Assembly (NCBI GenBank): GCA_963745765.1
Contig: CAVUYQ010000035.1
Span: forward strand, 1 to 28,926
DNA from: Ww85 sp963745765
GTDB lineage: Bacteria > Desulfobacterota > Desulfobulbia > Desulfobulbales > Desulfocapsaceae
Length of the DNA stretch: 28,926 nt
Direction of reading: 5' to 3'
Shown here: positions 1 through 7,628 of the stretch, piece after piece
Layout of the letters: the number at the start of each line of letters is the position of its first letter
How positions within the stretch are numbered: the first letter of the stretch is position 1
The notes under the pieces: model-generated
What the model saw: only the letters and a program-made list of their open reading frames with translations
Databases searched by the model: none
What the model was told of the DNA's origin: nothing
Translations under genes and position numbers: made by a program

Positions 1-1
1 T

Positions 2-178
2 ATGGAAGATAGGGTTCGGATCTGGCTGGGGAGATTGAACGATCGCCGTGATCTGGTCAAAAAATTTAACCTCACAGTAGACATTTCAATCTTACACCTG
101 ATAGAAAACTGGTTAAGATTTGATCCTCCAACCTCAATTCTGTTCTTCTGTTTGAGAGTTAAAAGTGATCGAAAATAA
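2..178 (+). CDS. Unidentified short ORF, possibly the 3' end of an upstream gene
   Basis: An open frame of 58 codons runs from ATG at position 2 to TAA at 176-178. It may start before the window. The peptide is mixed charged and hydrophobic (RIWLGRLNDRRDLVKKFN near its start, then a hydrophobic stretch ending in KSDRK). I recognise no family. It lies upstream of the arsenic cluster on the same strand, with about 140 bases between its stop and arsR. It could equally be a chance ORF; only the missing upstream sequence can decide. Confidence 0.25.
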   Translation: MEDRVRIWLGRLNDRRDLVKKFNLTVDISILHLIENWLRFDPPTSILFFCLRVKSDRK

Positions 179-240
179 TTAACACTCTTTGCTTCAACCC
201 ATCCAAGCGATTTTAGTTTGTCATAGCCATAACAGAAAGA

Positions 241-269
241 TTGACGCATCCGCATATGCGGATTAAATA
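241..269 (+). promoter_or_regulatory. Promoter and palindromic operator of the first ars unit
   Basis: A TTGACG hexamer (241-246) is followed 16-17 bases later by an AT-rich -10-like element (TTAAAT/TAAATA, 263-269). Between them is a perfect 16-base palindrome, ATCCGCATATGCGGAT (248-263). ArsR-family repressors usually bind inverted repeats that overlap their own promoter, so this is the best operator candidate for the arsR at 322. The -10 element is a weak match. Confidence 0.55.
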
Positions 270-321
270 GAAAAAGAAATAGTTTTATCACTCCTACTGT
301 ACCGAATCAGCCTGAAACGGA

Positions 322-717
322 ATGTTTATTATGGATAACAAGATACTGGAACGTTCAGCCAGTCAAGAGACCAGCTTGCTTGAAAACGCGCAGATATTCA
401 AGGCGCTTGGTGACGAAACTCGCTTGCGGATATTAGGTCTGTTGAGTCAAGGTGAGCTGTGTGTTTGCGACATAATGGATGTTCTGAAATTACCTCAATC
501 TACTGCATCAAGGCACCTCGCATACTTAAAGAATTCGAAGTTGGTATGCGGCACGAGGCGTGGAAAATGGATGTATTACCAGCTTGATGTCAGCATTCAT
601 AGCGACTCAGTTCATTACCAGATTATTCAATACCTCGCAGGTCTCGTAGAGATCCAGACTGACCATCAAAAACTTGTTTGCCACTTAGAGAAAAAAGATA
701 AGCAATCCTGTAATTAA
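322..717 (+). CDS. arsR: ArsR-family arsenite-responsive repressor (first copy)
   Basis: A 131-residue winged-helix regulator of the ArsR/SmtB family. ArsR proteins repress ars operons and release DNA when As(III) or Sb(III) binds their cysteines. The sequence shows the family pattern: FKALGDETRLRILGLL at about 26-41, the metal site ELCVCD at about 45-50 (CxC), and the recognition helix LPQSTASRHLAYLK at about 57-70. Translation may start at 322 or at the ATG at 331; neither has a strong Shine-Dalgarno. It is the first gene of a + strand unit with acr3 (36-base gap) and a Fe-S protein. The palindrome at 248-263 suggests autoregulation. It differs clearly from the second ArsR at 5992-6342, so the two units may be controlled separately. 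Confidence 0.93.
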   Translation: MFIMDNKILERSASQETSLLENAQIFKALGDETRLRILGLLSQGELCVCDIMDVLKLPQSTASRHLAYLKNSKLVCGTRRGKWMYYQLDVSIHSDSVHYQIIQYLAGLVEIQTDHQKLVCHLEKKDKQSCN

Positions 718-753
718 TCAAAGCTAACCCATCAATATAAAAAGGAGCAAAAG

Positions 754-1854
754 ATGAAACCTGCACCCAAAAAACTCTCCTTTCTTGATCGTTTTCTGAC
801 TCTTTGGATTTTTCTGGCGATGTTCGTAGGTGTAATGACGGGCTATTTTTATCCGCCGGTGAAAGATATCATCAATTCTTTCCAGGTCGGAACAACCAAC
901 ATTCCCATCGCTATCGGATTGATTATGATGATGTATCCACCCCTGGCGAAAGTAAAATACGAGGAACTTGGGCAGGTATTCAAAAACACCAGAGTACTGG
1001 CATTATCACTCGTCCAAAACTGGATAATTGGCCCGATCCTGATGTTTTTGCTGGCCATCACCTTTCTATCCGGTCACCACGAATATATGGTCGGCCTCAT
1101 TCTCATCGGTCTTGCCCGCTGTATTGCCATGGTCATTGTCTGGAATGAACTTGCCGATGGAGATACAGAATATTGCGCCGGTCTGGTCGCCTTCAACTCC
1201 ATATTCCAGGTGTTTTTCTTTTCTTTCTATGCCTGGATTTTTATCACTATCGTGCCGAAATGGTTTGGTCTTGAAGGTGCTGTTGTTGATGTCTCGATCA
1301 GCCAGATAGCAAAATCTGTCTTTATCTATCTGGGTATCCCTTTCCTGGGTGGGATGATTACCAGATTTGTCGGTATTAAAATGAAAGGAAAACAATGGTA
1401 TGAGACAGTTTTTATTCCAAAGATCAGTCCATTTACTCTGATCTTTCTTCTTTTTACCATTTTGGTGATGTTTGCTTTAAAAGGTGAGTACATTGTTCAA
1501 CTGCCATTCGATGTCATACGTATAGCCATACCTTTGACCATTTACTTTCTTGTCATGTTCCTCGTTTCATTTTTCTTGTCCATGAAAGTTGGGGCCACCT
1601 ACGAGCAAACCGCCACACTCAGTTTCACGGCTGCTTCAAATAACTTTGAGCTGGCTATCGCCGTGGCAATTGCGGTATTTGGCATTAACTCTGGCGAAGC
1701 ATTTGCAGCAGTTATCGGCCCCCTGGTTGAAGTTCCTGTTTTAATTGCCCTGGTGAGTGTCGCTCTACGCTTTAAACAAAAATATTTTCCTTATGAAAAG
1801 AAGACTCTTGCCGGTGTTTGCCATGTACACGTGAAGGATGTTACAAGTAATTAA
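754..1854 (+). CDS. acr3: Arsenite efflux permease Acr3
   Basis: A 366-residue, roughly ten-helix inner-membrane protein of the Acr3 (bile acid/arsenite/riboflavin transporter) superfamily, which extrudes As(OH)3/arsenite using the proton motive force. Family landmarks are the N-terminal LSFLDRFLTLWIFLAM, the segment IPIAIGLIMMMYPPLAKVKYEEL, the cysteine-containing GLARCIAMVIVWN (the conserved Cys of Acr3 transporters, residue about 123) and the C-terminal FTAASNNFELAIAVAIAVFG with its conserved glutamate. The length is typical. A good ribosome site, AAAGGAG (741-747), precedes the ATG. It sits directly behind arsR and ahead of the Fe-S protein, as in many bacterial ars operons. The whole reading frame is intact, unlike the permease of the opposing unit. 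Confidence 0.96.
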   Translation: MKPAPKKLSFLDRFLTLWIFLAMFVGVMTGYFYPPVKDIINSFQVGTTNIPIAIGLIMMMYPPLAKVKYEELGQVFKNTRVLALSLVQNWIIGPILMFLLAITFLSGHHEYMVGLILIGLARCIAMVIVWNELADGDTEYCAGLVAFNSIFQVFFFSFYAWIFITIVPKWFGLEGAVVDVSISQIAKSVFIYLGIPFLGGMITRFVGIKMKGKQWYETVFIPKISPFTLIFLLFTILVMFALKGEYIVQLPFDVIRIAIPLTIYFLVMFLVSFFLSMKVGATYEQTATLSFTAASNNFELAIAVAIAVFGINSGEAFAAVIGPLVEVPVLIALVSVALRFKQKYFPYEKKTLAGVCHVHVKDVTSN

Positions 1855-1883
1855 GATTTATCCAGAAATGAGGAGCACTACAA

Positions 1884-2405
1884 ATGCTCCTGACAGGTTA
1901 TTCTCTCGAAATATTTAAATCGAAATGTTATTCGGAAGCCAAGGGAGTGCATTGCTTTGCCCATCTCAACGATGATGTTCGTGAGGTTCTGCCATTCCTG
2001 AATACCGTCCTTGGGGGTTTTGTATACACCAAAGAACCACCATCTCTCATGTTAAAAAATTACGGAAAATTGATAACCATTCATCCTCAGAAAATTGCCG
2101 TTAATGCTCTAATCGATGGAGATGAAGCTGAAAAAATAGTCGCCTGGCTGCAGCGGGAAATAAATGAAACCTGGGAGAGGCGTGCCGAAATAGAGCCCAG
2201 CAGAGAAAGCATGCGCCAACCGGTCCTGATGGAAATTTTGAAATTACTCCCAAAAACCAATTGCAGACAATGTAACGAGCCTACCTGTATGGTTTTTTCG
2301 GTCCGGGTAATAGAGGGTAGTAAAGATCAAAACGACTGTCCGCCTATAGGTACTAAAAATAAGGCAGCACTACAGGAATACCTGTCTCAATTTCGCTTTG
2401 ATTGA
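1884..2405 (+). CDS. Fe-S domain protein of the ars operon, function unknown
   Basis: A 173-residue protein. Its C-terminal third (about residues 125-173) carries Cys-x2-Cys-x4-Cys-x16-Cys (CRQCNEPTC ... CPP). This is the 4Fe-4S motif of the PF04060-type domain at the N-terminus of the corrinoid Fe-S protein gamma subunit and related electron carriers. The N-terminal 120 residues (MLLTGYSLEIFKSKCY...) do not match a family I can name; they contain two further cysteines at about 15 and 24. A Shine-Dalgarno GAGGAG (1869-1874) precedes the ATG, and the gap from acr3 is 29 bases. Co-transcription with arsR and acr3 suggests an accessory redox or metal-sensing role in arsenic detoxification. That role is an inference, since the protein has no catalytic domain I can see. 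Confidence 0.75.
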   Translation: MLLTGYSLEIFKSKCYSEAKGVHCFAHLNDDVREVLPFLNTVLGGFVYTKEPPSLMLKNYGKLITIHPQKIAVNALIDGDEAEKIVAWLQREINETWERRAEIEPSRESMRQPVLMEILKLLPKTNCRQCNEPTCMVFSVRVIEGSKDQNDCPPIGTKNKAALQEYLSQFRFD

Positions 2406-2623
2406 CCACTCCTGAGATACCCGTAGAACTGTTTTCAATATGAGTTACCCTCATGTGATTTCATTTCCTTATTCATCTGTTTCATCAGATGTTTGTGAAA
2501 GACCTTTGTCAGGATTAGTTCAGTGCGAGTGAAATTTCGACTCGACGGTCGTGGAAGAGATACTTTGGTTTTCCGGCCAGCGCCGCCCTTGTTTGCCTGT
2601 GCCACCGGTATGACAGATCCCGC

Positions 2624-3001
2624 TTATATCGCTTCTTTCGATCTGGATGGTCGTGTGGTCAATTTTTTCGCCATCGCCGGAGGGTCGGTGAAACCAACAT
2701 GCAGTATTCTTTTGGCTCCTGGAAAAAATGGGCAGCTTTCCCGGGCGTTATCACAGACGGTGATGACGGCATCAAAGGCTATATCTCTGAGAGTATTGAT
2801 ATGTTTCGAGGTGTGCTTGGAAATATCTACACCTGCCTCAGCAATGACCTCGACGGCCACCGGGTTGAGACCGTGAGTTTCGATGCCAGCAGAGTATACC
2901 TCGATTAAATCGCCTTTAAGTTCCCGTGTCCAGCCTTCGACCATCTGACTGCGGCAGGAATTGCCGGTGCAGAGAAAGAGAATCTTAATGTTTTGTGCCA
3001 C
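2624..3001 (-). CDS. arsC: Arsenate reductase, thioredoxin-coupled low-molecular-weight phosphatase type
   Basis: A 125-residue cytoplasmic enzyme predicted to reduce arsenate to arsenite for export. It has the CX5R phosphate-binding loop CTGNSCR (Cys11-Arg17), and the redox pair Cys83 and Cys90 in VCDNARESCPFFPG, as in the thioredoxin-dependent ArsC group. It starts at a GTG. It is the last gene of the - strand unit, 19 bases after the CcdA-like gene, and the neighbouring thioredoxins suit its electron need. The C-terminus is odd: after DPPAMAKKL the expected RRVRDEI-type helix is missing and the frame stops about 10-15 residues early. The active site is complete, so the enzyme may still work; an indel near 2660-2670 is an alternative explanation. 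Confidence 0.9.
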   Translation of the reverse strand: MAQNIKILFLCTGNSCRSQMVEGWTRELKGDLIEVYSAGIETHGLNPVAVEVIAEAGVDISKHTSKHINTLRDIAFDAVITVCDNARESCPFFPGAKRILHVGFTDPPAMAKKLTTRPSRSKEAI

Positions 3002-3020
3002 ACGAATTTCTTGTCTCTAT

Positions 3021-3719
3021 TTAAAAAAACGGTTGGACGATAAAATACACCCCGAGCAGGGCTATCAGCGCACCCGCCAGACGCCGAAAAAACCTACCAC
3101 CCAGCTGCCAGCTGCTGCTCACAATCAGGCGTTTGACCATGGCAGTCGAACTGCCGGCAACGACAATGGGGATGCAGTGGCCGATGGCAAACAGCAAAAT
3201 AAATAGCACGCCGGTGAATACCTTGGCTTGCACGGAGACAATGGCCAGGATCGGGGCGATGAAGCCGAAGGTGCAGGATCCAGACAGCACACCGTAGGCC
3301 AGTCCGAGAACAAAGGCCCCGGTAAGACCCTTAATCGTCAGGCGGGATAAAAGACCTCCAGGGAGAGAACACTTCGCTATCCCGAGCATATCGAGGGCGA
3401 TCCAGATCAGTAACAGGCCGATGGCTATAGTCCAGTACGGTCCCACATCGCCGAGCATACGACCGAGCAGCGAACAGACGAGACCGACGACGGCAATGGT
3501 GATAAAGAGCCCGGTTGTAAAGACGATGGCATAGAGCGTCGCCTTACGTCCAGCGATCAGTTGATTCTGGCCACCTACATAACCGACGATGAGTGGAATA
3601 GATGCTAGATGGCAGGGGCTAAACAGCACGCTTACCATCCCCCAAAGAAAGCAACCAAGGGCTCCCCAAAACAGGCCCTGGCCCATCCATGAGTTGATGG
3701 TGAGAAAGTACTGGTCCAT
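3021..3719 (-). CDS. CcdA/DsbD-type transmembrane thiol-electron transporter
   Basis: A 232-residue inner-membrane protein with about six hydrophobic segments. It belongs to the CcdA family (short DsbD homologues), which passes reducing equivalents from cytoplasmic thioredoxin to thiol proteins outside the membrane. The family cysteines are visible in FSPCHLASIPLIVGYVGG (about 33-50) and SGSCTFGFIAPILA (about 146-160), one on each half of the pseudo-repeat. The gene follows the exported thioredoxin gene almost immediately (the stop of one is 3 bases before the ATG of the other), so the two are likely translated together and work as donor and acceptor. In the ars context this pair probably supplies or removes electrons for extracytoplasmic thiols. 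Cytochrome c maturation is the other known CcdA job, but no cytochrome genes are nearby. Confidence 0.87.
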   Translation of the reverse strand: MDQYFLTINSWMGQGLFWGALGCFLWGMVSVLFSPCHLASIPLIVGYVGGQNQLIAGRKATLYAIVFTTGLFITIAVVGLVCSLLGRMLGDVGPYWTIAIGLLLIWIALDMLGIAKCSLPGGLLSRLTIKGLTGAFVLGLAYGVLSGSCTFGFIAPILAIVSVQAKVFTGVLFILLFAIGHCIPIVVAGSSTAMVKRLIVSSSWQLGGRFFRRLAGALIALLGVYFIVQPFF

Positions 3720-3722
3720 CTA

Positions 3723-4121
3723 CTACTTGACCCCGAGTTTGGTCAATTCGGCAATTATGGCGGCTTTTTCGTAGAAGCCTTCATGCCGTAGCATTTCTTT
3801 ACCGCTCGCGTCGTAGAATATCTGGGTCGGGATGATCCCGATACCGAATTTCTTTCCGGCATCGGGATTTTCCCAGACATCGATAAAGACTATTGCGGCC
3901 CGGTCTTTATACTCCTTCTCTAATTCCTCCATGATCGGTGCCATCATCTTGCAGGGTATACATTTTTTCGCTCCTAGATCGACCATGGTCACCTTGCCGG
4001 GGACAGGGGCCATTGGCATTTCTTTAGTATCATCGGCAAAAGAGACTACAGCGGAAAGCAGCAGGAGACATCCTGAGAGGACAAGGGTCATTGTTGTTAA
4101 TTTTTGAGAAATATTTTTCAC
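3723..4121 (-). CDS. Exported thioredoxin-fold protein
   Basis: A 132-residue thioredoxin-like protein. The N-terminus (about 1-29) is a signal sequence with a hydrophobic run and a plausible cleavage site after VSFA. An LSGC lipobox-like motif at 15-18 lies inside the hydrophobic core and is less convincing as a lipoprotein site. The active site is KKCIPCKMMAP (CxxC, about 53-56), followed by FIDVWENPDAGKKFGIGIIPTQIFYD with the cis-proline loop (IIPT). It starts at a GTG that overlaps the TGA of the upstream DGC-like gene in a GTGA (4118-4121), so translation is coupled. Just downstream lies the CcdA-like gene, its probable electron partner. Confidence 0.88.
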   Translation of the reverse strand: MKNISQKLTTMTLVLSGCLLLLSAVVSFADDTKEMPMAPVPGKVTMVDLGAKKCIPCKMMAPIMEELEKEYKDRAAIVFIDVWENPDAGKKFGIGIIPTQIFYDASGKEMLRHEGFYEKAAIIAELTKLGVK

Positions 4122-4467
4122 GTAAGCGCCTCTTCTGAAAGAAACAATTTAGCCTTATCAACGATCAAGGCGATAGAGTCAGAATTGATGCTGGTAACAC
4201 CAGCATTTTCCAGGGATTTTTTAGTGTAATCGAGGGCACAGCCAGCAATTGCCAGGATAGAGGCTGCTGCTTCTGTTGACTTGAGTATACCGCTGACCCG
4301 ACTGCCAATCCCGGCCAGGCAAAACATCTTGCCATCACCGTTCCGGGTTAGTTTTCTGGCCGTCTGATCGGCAAGTTCTCCGACATCAGCAGCACCGGAA
4401 TAGGAAAATATCAACTTCGGGCCTGCACTGCAGGCGCAGCCACAAATGGAATGAAGGGGAGGGGCAT
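4118..4467 (-). pseudogene. DGC-like putative zinc-binding protein, frameshifted near the start
   Basis: The in-frame body (from about 4414 to 4118) reads LIFSYSGAADVGELADQ, then KMFCLAGIGSRVSG and AIAGCALDYTKKSLENAG. This fits the DGC-domain/putative zinc-binding family often found in ars and redox clusters. No start codon exists in that frame. An ATG at 4467-4465 behind a strong AAAGGAG is out of frame. Adding one base to the C-runs just after it (plus-strand G-runs, 4456-4464) would give MPPPLHSICGCACSAGPKL..., restoring the expected Cys-rich N-terminus. So a single-base loss is likely, real or a sequencing error. A second oddity is that, from memory of the family, the usual DGC motif reads AGC here and the following Cys is Tyr. 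The gene lies between the two thioredoxin-like genes. Confidence 0.7.
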
Positions 4468-4552
4468 AGCCTGTCTCCTTTAATTGAAAAATATTGTTAT
4501 CTTGAGAATTTCGTTCACCATTGTCCGCTACTTGACGAAGAAAAGGGATAAT

Positions 4553-4783
4553 TCAACTTATCCACTCTTCAACTTCACTTTGCTTTGGGGCACGACCCAC
4601 ACATTTAACCTGCCCGTCAATAACGACGGCCGGAGTAGAGAAAATCCCCAGCTTGGCTATTTCTTGAAAATCCGACACCTTAGTAACGGTAGCCTGAACC
4701 CCTTTTGCCGCAATGGCAGCTTCGACTGTTTTCTGTGCCTTTTCACAGGAGGCACATCCCGGTCCACATACTTTTATTTCCAT
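4553..4783 (-). CDS. Small redox-active disulfide protein (MTH895/TM0996 thioredoxin type)
   Basis: A protein of about 76 residues with a minimal thioredoxin fold: MEIKVCGPGCASCEKAQKTVEAA with the CxxC-type site (CASC), FSTPAVVIDG with the cis-Pro, and a C-terminal helix. I place the start at the ATG at 4783, where GAGGAAG lies just upstream and the N-terminus matches the family. A longer start four codons upstream (4795) is possible. These small proteins occur beside DUF318 permeases and ars genes in many anaerobes and are thought to reduce a partner's disulfide. Here the gene follows the broken permease and precedes the DGC-like gene in the - strand unit. Confidence 0.85.
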   Translation of the reverse strand: MEIKVCGPGCASCEKAQKTVEAAIAAKGVQATVTKVSDFQEIAKLGIFSTPAVVIDGQVKCVGRAPKQSEVEEWIS

Positions 4784-4874
4784 CTTCTTCCTCATTGTGT
4801 TGTGTTGAAATAACGTTCATCTGTAAATAGTATTCTTCATAGTCATCTGGAGAAAACGTACCGACAGAATTGAT

Positions 4875-5980
4875 TCAAATAATCAGATTGAACAAAAAAC
4901 CGGTAAATAAAATTCCACTGCCAACAACTCCGATAAAGACCGCAATCAGTTTTGGTTTGAGTACCTTGCGGAGAATGACCATTTCCGGCAGTGACAGAGC
5001 GATAACACTCATCATAAAGGCCAGCACGGTACCAAGTGCGGCACCCTTGCCAAGAAGCGCCTCCACCACCGGCACAATACCTGCTGCATTGGAGTACATG
5101 GGGATACCGACCACGAACAGCCGCAGGCACTGACCACCAGGCATCCTTGCCCATGATGGAGGCCATAAAAGTTTCAGGCACATAGCCATGAATGGCTGCA
5201 CCCACACCAATTCCGGCAACGACATAGATCCAGACCTTGCCAACGATATCACGCACGGCTTCCCGTCCACGACCTATGCGGTCGGCCCAGGTCAGTTTTT
5301 CTTCGATGATTACCGCTTCACCTGCCCGAAGTTCCTGCACCCAGTCTTCAATCCAATGCTCCAGTTTGAAGCGGCCAATGACCCAGCCGGAAATGATGGC
5401 AATCATGAGACCGTTCACAAGATAGATTGCAGCTATTTTCCAGCCAAGCAGGCCATAGAGCAGAACCACGGCTATCTCGTTGACCATCGGGGCTGCAATA
5501 AGAAAAGAGAAGGTTACGCCTAAAGGGACTCCGGCCTGAACAAAACCAAGAAAGAGCGGTACGGCGGAGCAGGAACAAAACGGGGTGACAATACCAAGCA
5601 GGGCAGCCATCACGTTGCCTGCTGTCTCACGTTTTCCGGCCAGATATTTACGGGTACGTTCCTGGGTAAAAAAAGATCGAATCATGCCAATAACAAAAAC
5701 AATGAGCGTCAGCAGCATCATCACCTTTGGAGTGTCATAAACAAAAAACTGTGATTGCCGCCCCCAAATGTGTTCCCCTTTCGAGACCGAGCAGTGAGTA
5801 AGTGAAAAAATAAGAAAAGGGTTCAAGTTGTTTGTAAATGAGATACCAGAGGACAAAACCGAGCAGTCCCAGAGCGATGGCCTTGCCCATATTGTAATTT
5901 TTGGTTTCTGCTGGTTGGTCGACAGCCGTTTTTTTGCAGTCACATCCACAATCAGCACCAACGGGTTGAATTGCTTTCAT
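4875..5980 (-). pseudogene. DUF318/ArsP-type permease with two frameshifts
   Basis: Three overlapping frames together encode one membrane protein of about 367 residues. Frame 1 starts at the ATG at 5980 (MKAIQPVGADCGCDCKKTAV) behind AAAGGA and runs to about 5755. Frame 2 continues with FFVYDTPKVMMLLTLIVF, the family hallmark TPFCSCSAVPLFLGFVQAG, and FLIAAPMVNEIAVVLLYG. Frame 3 takes over near 5115 with VVGIPMYSNAAGIVPVVEALL and ends in FLFNLII. Each junction is repaired by removing one base: near 5750-5756 (in AATCACAG read on the - strand) and near 5112-5120 (in GTTCGTGG). The family (PF03773, including ArsP) exports methylated or organic arsenicals in known cases; other members have unknown substrates. 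As written, the gene would give no functional permease. Confidence 0.85.
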
Positions 5981-5991
5981 GAGGGTATCCT

Positions 5992-6342
5992 TTAATTTTT
6001 TGGTGCAAAATAACGCTGAACAGCCGCAGCCGGTAAAGCCTTGCGCATCCTGTCCAGTTCATTATCATTATCCAGCCAATCGCTCAGCTTAATCAGCATT
6101 GTTTCTGCATATGCTGACTCGCTGCCATCTGCCAGACTGTAAATCATCCAGGTTCCCTGTCGATTTCTTTCAACCAACCCAGCATCTTCAAGGATTTTCA
6201 TGTGCTTGGAGACCGTAGATTGGGCCAAGCCCAAGACCTCTTTAATCTCACAGACACAAAGCTCCCCGATCTGCAGGAGTTTTATCACCCGTACCCTGTT
6301 TGGGTCGGACAGAGCTTTCATCACTCGAATAAATGTTTTCAT
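5992..6342 (-). CDS. arsR: ArsR-family repressor (second copy)
   Basis: A 116-residue winged-helix repressor: FIRVMKALSDPNRVRVIKLL, the metal site ELCVCEI (CxC), the recognition helix LAQSTVSKHMKILEDAGLV and the wing RQGTWMIYSL. I prefer the ATG at 6342, which has AGGAG seven to eight bases upstream; a start at 6363 would add MNIGEYA without a comparable ribosome site. It heads the - strand unit, 11 bases before the permease start. A promoter and an AT-rich inverted repeat lie immediately upstream (6362-6410), so autoregulation by As(III) is likely. It differs from the first ArsR along most of its length, so the pair probably did not arise by recent duplication. Confidence 0.93.
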   Translation of the reverse strand: MKTFIRVMKALSDPNRVRVIKLLQIGELCVCEIKEVLGLAQSTVSKHMKILEDAGLVERNRQGTWMIYSLADGSESAYAETMLIKLSDWLDNDNELDRMRKALPAAAVQRYFAPKN

Positions 6343-6361
6343 TGCGTATTCTCCTATATTC

Positions 6362-6410
6362 ATATATCGCTATATAACGATTAATGTAGCTCTTCAATTG
6401 TTTTTGTCAA
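6362..6410 (-). promoter_or_regulatory. Promoter and ArsR-type operator of the second ars unit
   Basis: Read on the - strand, TTGACA (plus 6405-6410) is followed after 16 bases by TACATT (6383-6388), a good sigma70-type promoter. Just downstream is ATATAGCGATATAT (6362-6375), a near-perfect inverted repeat resembling the AT-rich boxes bound by ArsR/SmtB proteins. The position near +1 would let the repressor block transcription initiation. Confidence 0.7.
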
Positions 6411-6514
6411 CGATTTTTCTCTGTTTTCTGTAGCTTCAACAGATTGATTGTTTTGCTCTGATCTCAAGCGAGAAGAGAAGGAGGAAATACTGGGTTGAAT
6501 CATCGACTTCATAA

Positions 6515-6533
6515 TATTGCTCCGGTGGATAAA
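6515..6533 (+). repeat. Left terminal inverted repeat of the IS630 element
   Basis: TATTGCTCCGGTGGATAAA, matching the right end with two mismatches. It starts with the TA target dinucleotide. Confidence 0.85.
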
Positions 6534-6584
6534 TAACTAAATTATTTATACCCTTATTGTATTAATTATGTTAAGCTTTTTTGC

Positions 6585-7617
6585 ATGGAAAAGATAGATG
6601 CGCGAAAGCATAATCAACAGACACAGTACGAATTGCGTAAGCAAGTGGTTCGTTTGCGCAAGAAAGGCCAGGCTAACGCCGAAGTCGCTGCCATCGTCGG
6701 TATCAGCGAGACGCATGCCAGTACCATTTACCGCAAGTATCTGAGCGGTGGTCTCGATGCCATTAAGCCCGGCAAGCGAGGTCGGCGGCATGGAGCACAG
6801 CGTGTGCTTAATGCTGAGCAGGAAGGTGCGGTACAGCAGTTGCTGGTCGACAAGGCTCCCAGTCAGCTGAAACTGCCGTTTGCCCTGTGGACCCGTGATG
6901 CGGTGCGCATGGCCATTAAGAAGAAATTTGGCATTGAATTGCCGCTTCGCACCATCACCGACTATCTCAAGCGCTGGGGATTTACTCCTCAGAAGCCGGT
7001 CAAGCGGGCCTATGAGCAGAACCCCGCAAAACTGCAGCAATGGCTTGACGAGAGCTACCCGGAGATTGCGGCACGTGCCAAAAAAGAGAAAGCGGAAATC
7101 CACTGGGGAGATGAGACGGGTGTCACCAACGAGGCTTATAATGCCGCGGATTTGCGCCGAAGGGCAAAGCACCGGTGGTGCTTCTCAGTGCCAAGAGAAG
7201 CAGCGTGAATATGATCTCGTCGATCACTAATCTGGGCAGAGTAAGGTTTATGTTGTACCGGGAAAACATGACCAGCAAGGTTCTGGTGAGATTTCTGTCG
7301 CGCTTGATCAAGGACGTTGAGAGAAAGGTGTTCCTGATTCTGGATAATCATCGAGTCCACCACAGTAAGGTGGTGAACCAATGGCTGGAAAAGCGCCGGG
7401 CCGTATAGAGGTTTTCTTTTTGCCGCCGTATTCTCCGGAATATAACCCTGACGAGTATCTCAATGGAGATTTGAAGCACCGGGTAAGGTCTGGTCTTCCA
7501 ACACGAAGCACTGATGAACTTGAAAAGAAAACTCGTTCGTTCATGAAAACCCTTCAAAAAAGACCACATCATGTGAGAAATTATTTCAAACATCCACTGG
7601 TCAAATATGCAGCTTGA
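6585..7617 (+). pseudogene. IS630-family DDE transposase, two frameshifts
   Basis: Three frames make up one transposase of about 343 residues. Frame 1 (6585-about 7155) holds the N-terminal helix-turn-helix (ELRKQVVRLRKKGQANAEVA, ISETHASTIYRKY), a second DNA-binding part (LPLRTITDYLKRWGF) and the first catalytic Asp in IHWGDETGV. Frame 2 (about 7157-7400) gives KGKAPVVLLSAKRSSVNM and the second Asp in VFLILDNHRVHH. Frame 3 (about 7400-7617) gives RIEVFFLPPYSPEYNPDEY with the catalytic Glu region, ending KYAA. The breaks are single-base indels near 7150-7160 and 7396-7405. All DDE residues survive in pieces. Some IS families use programmed frameshifting, but I know of no IS630 precedent for two such sites here, so decay or sequencing error is more likely. 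Confidence 0.88.
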
Positions 7618-7628
7618 TGGTTAAGATG

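Noticed and set aside
2474..2491. Small inverted repeat CATCTG...CAGATG between the convergent ars units
   Set aside because: The 6-bp stem and poor U-tract are too weak to call a terminator.
2523..2908. + strand open frames over the arsC region
   Set aside because: They are antisense to arsC, whose CX5R and Cys pair are clear on the - strand; the + frames match no family.
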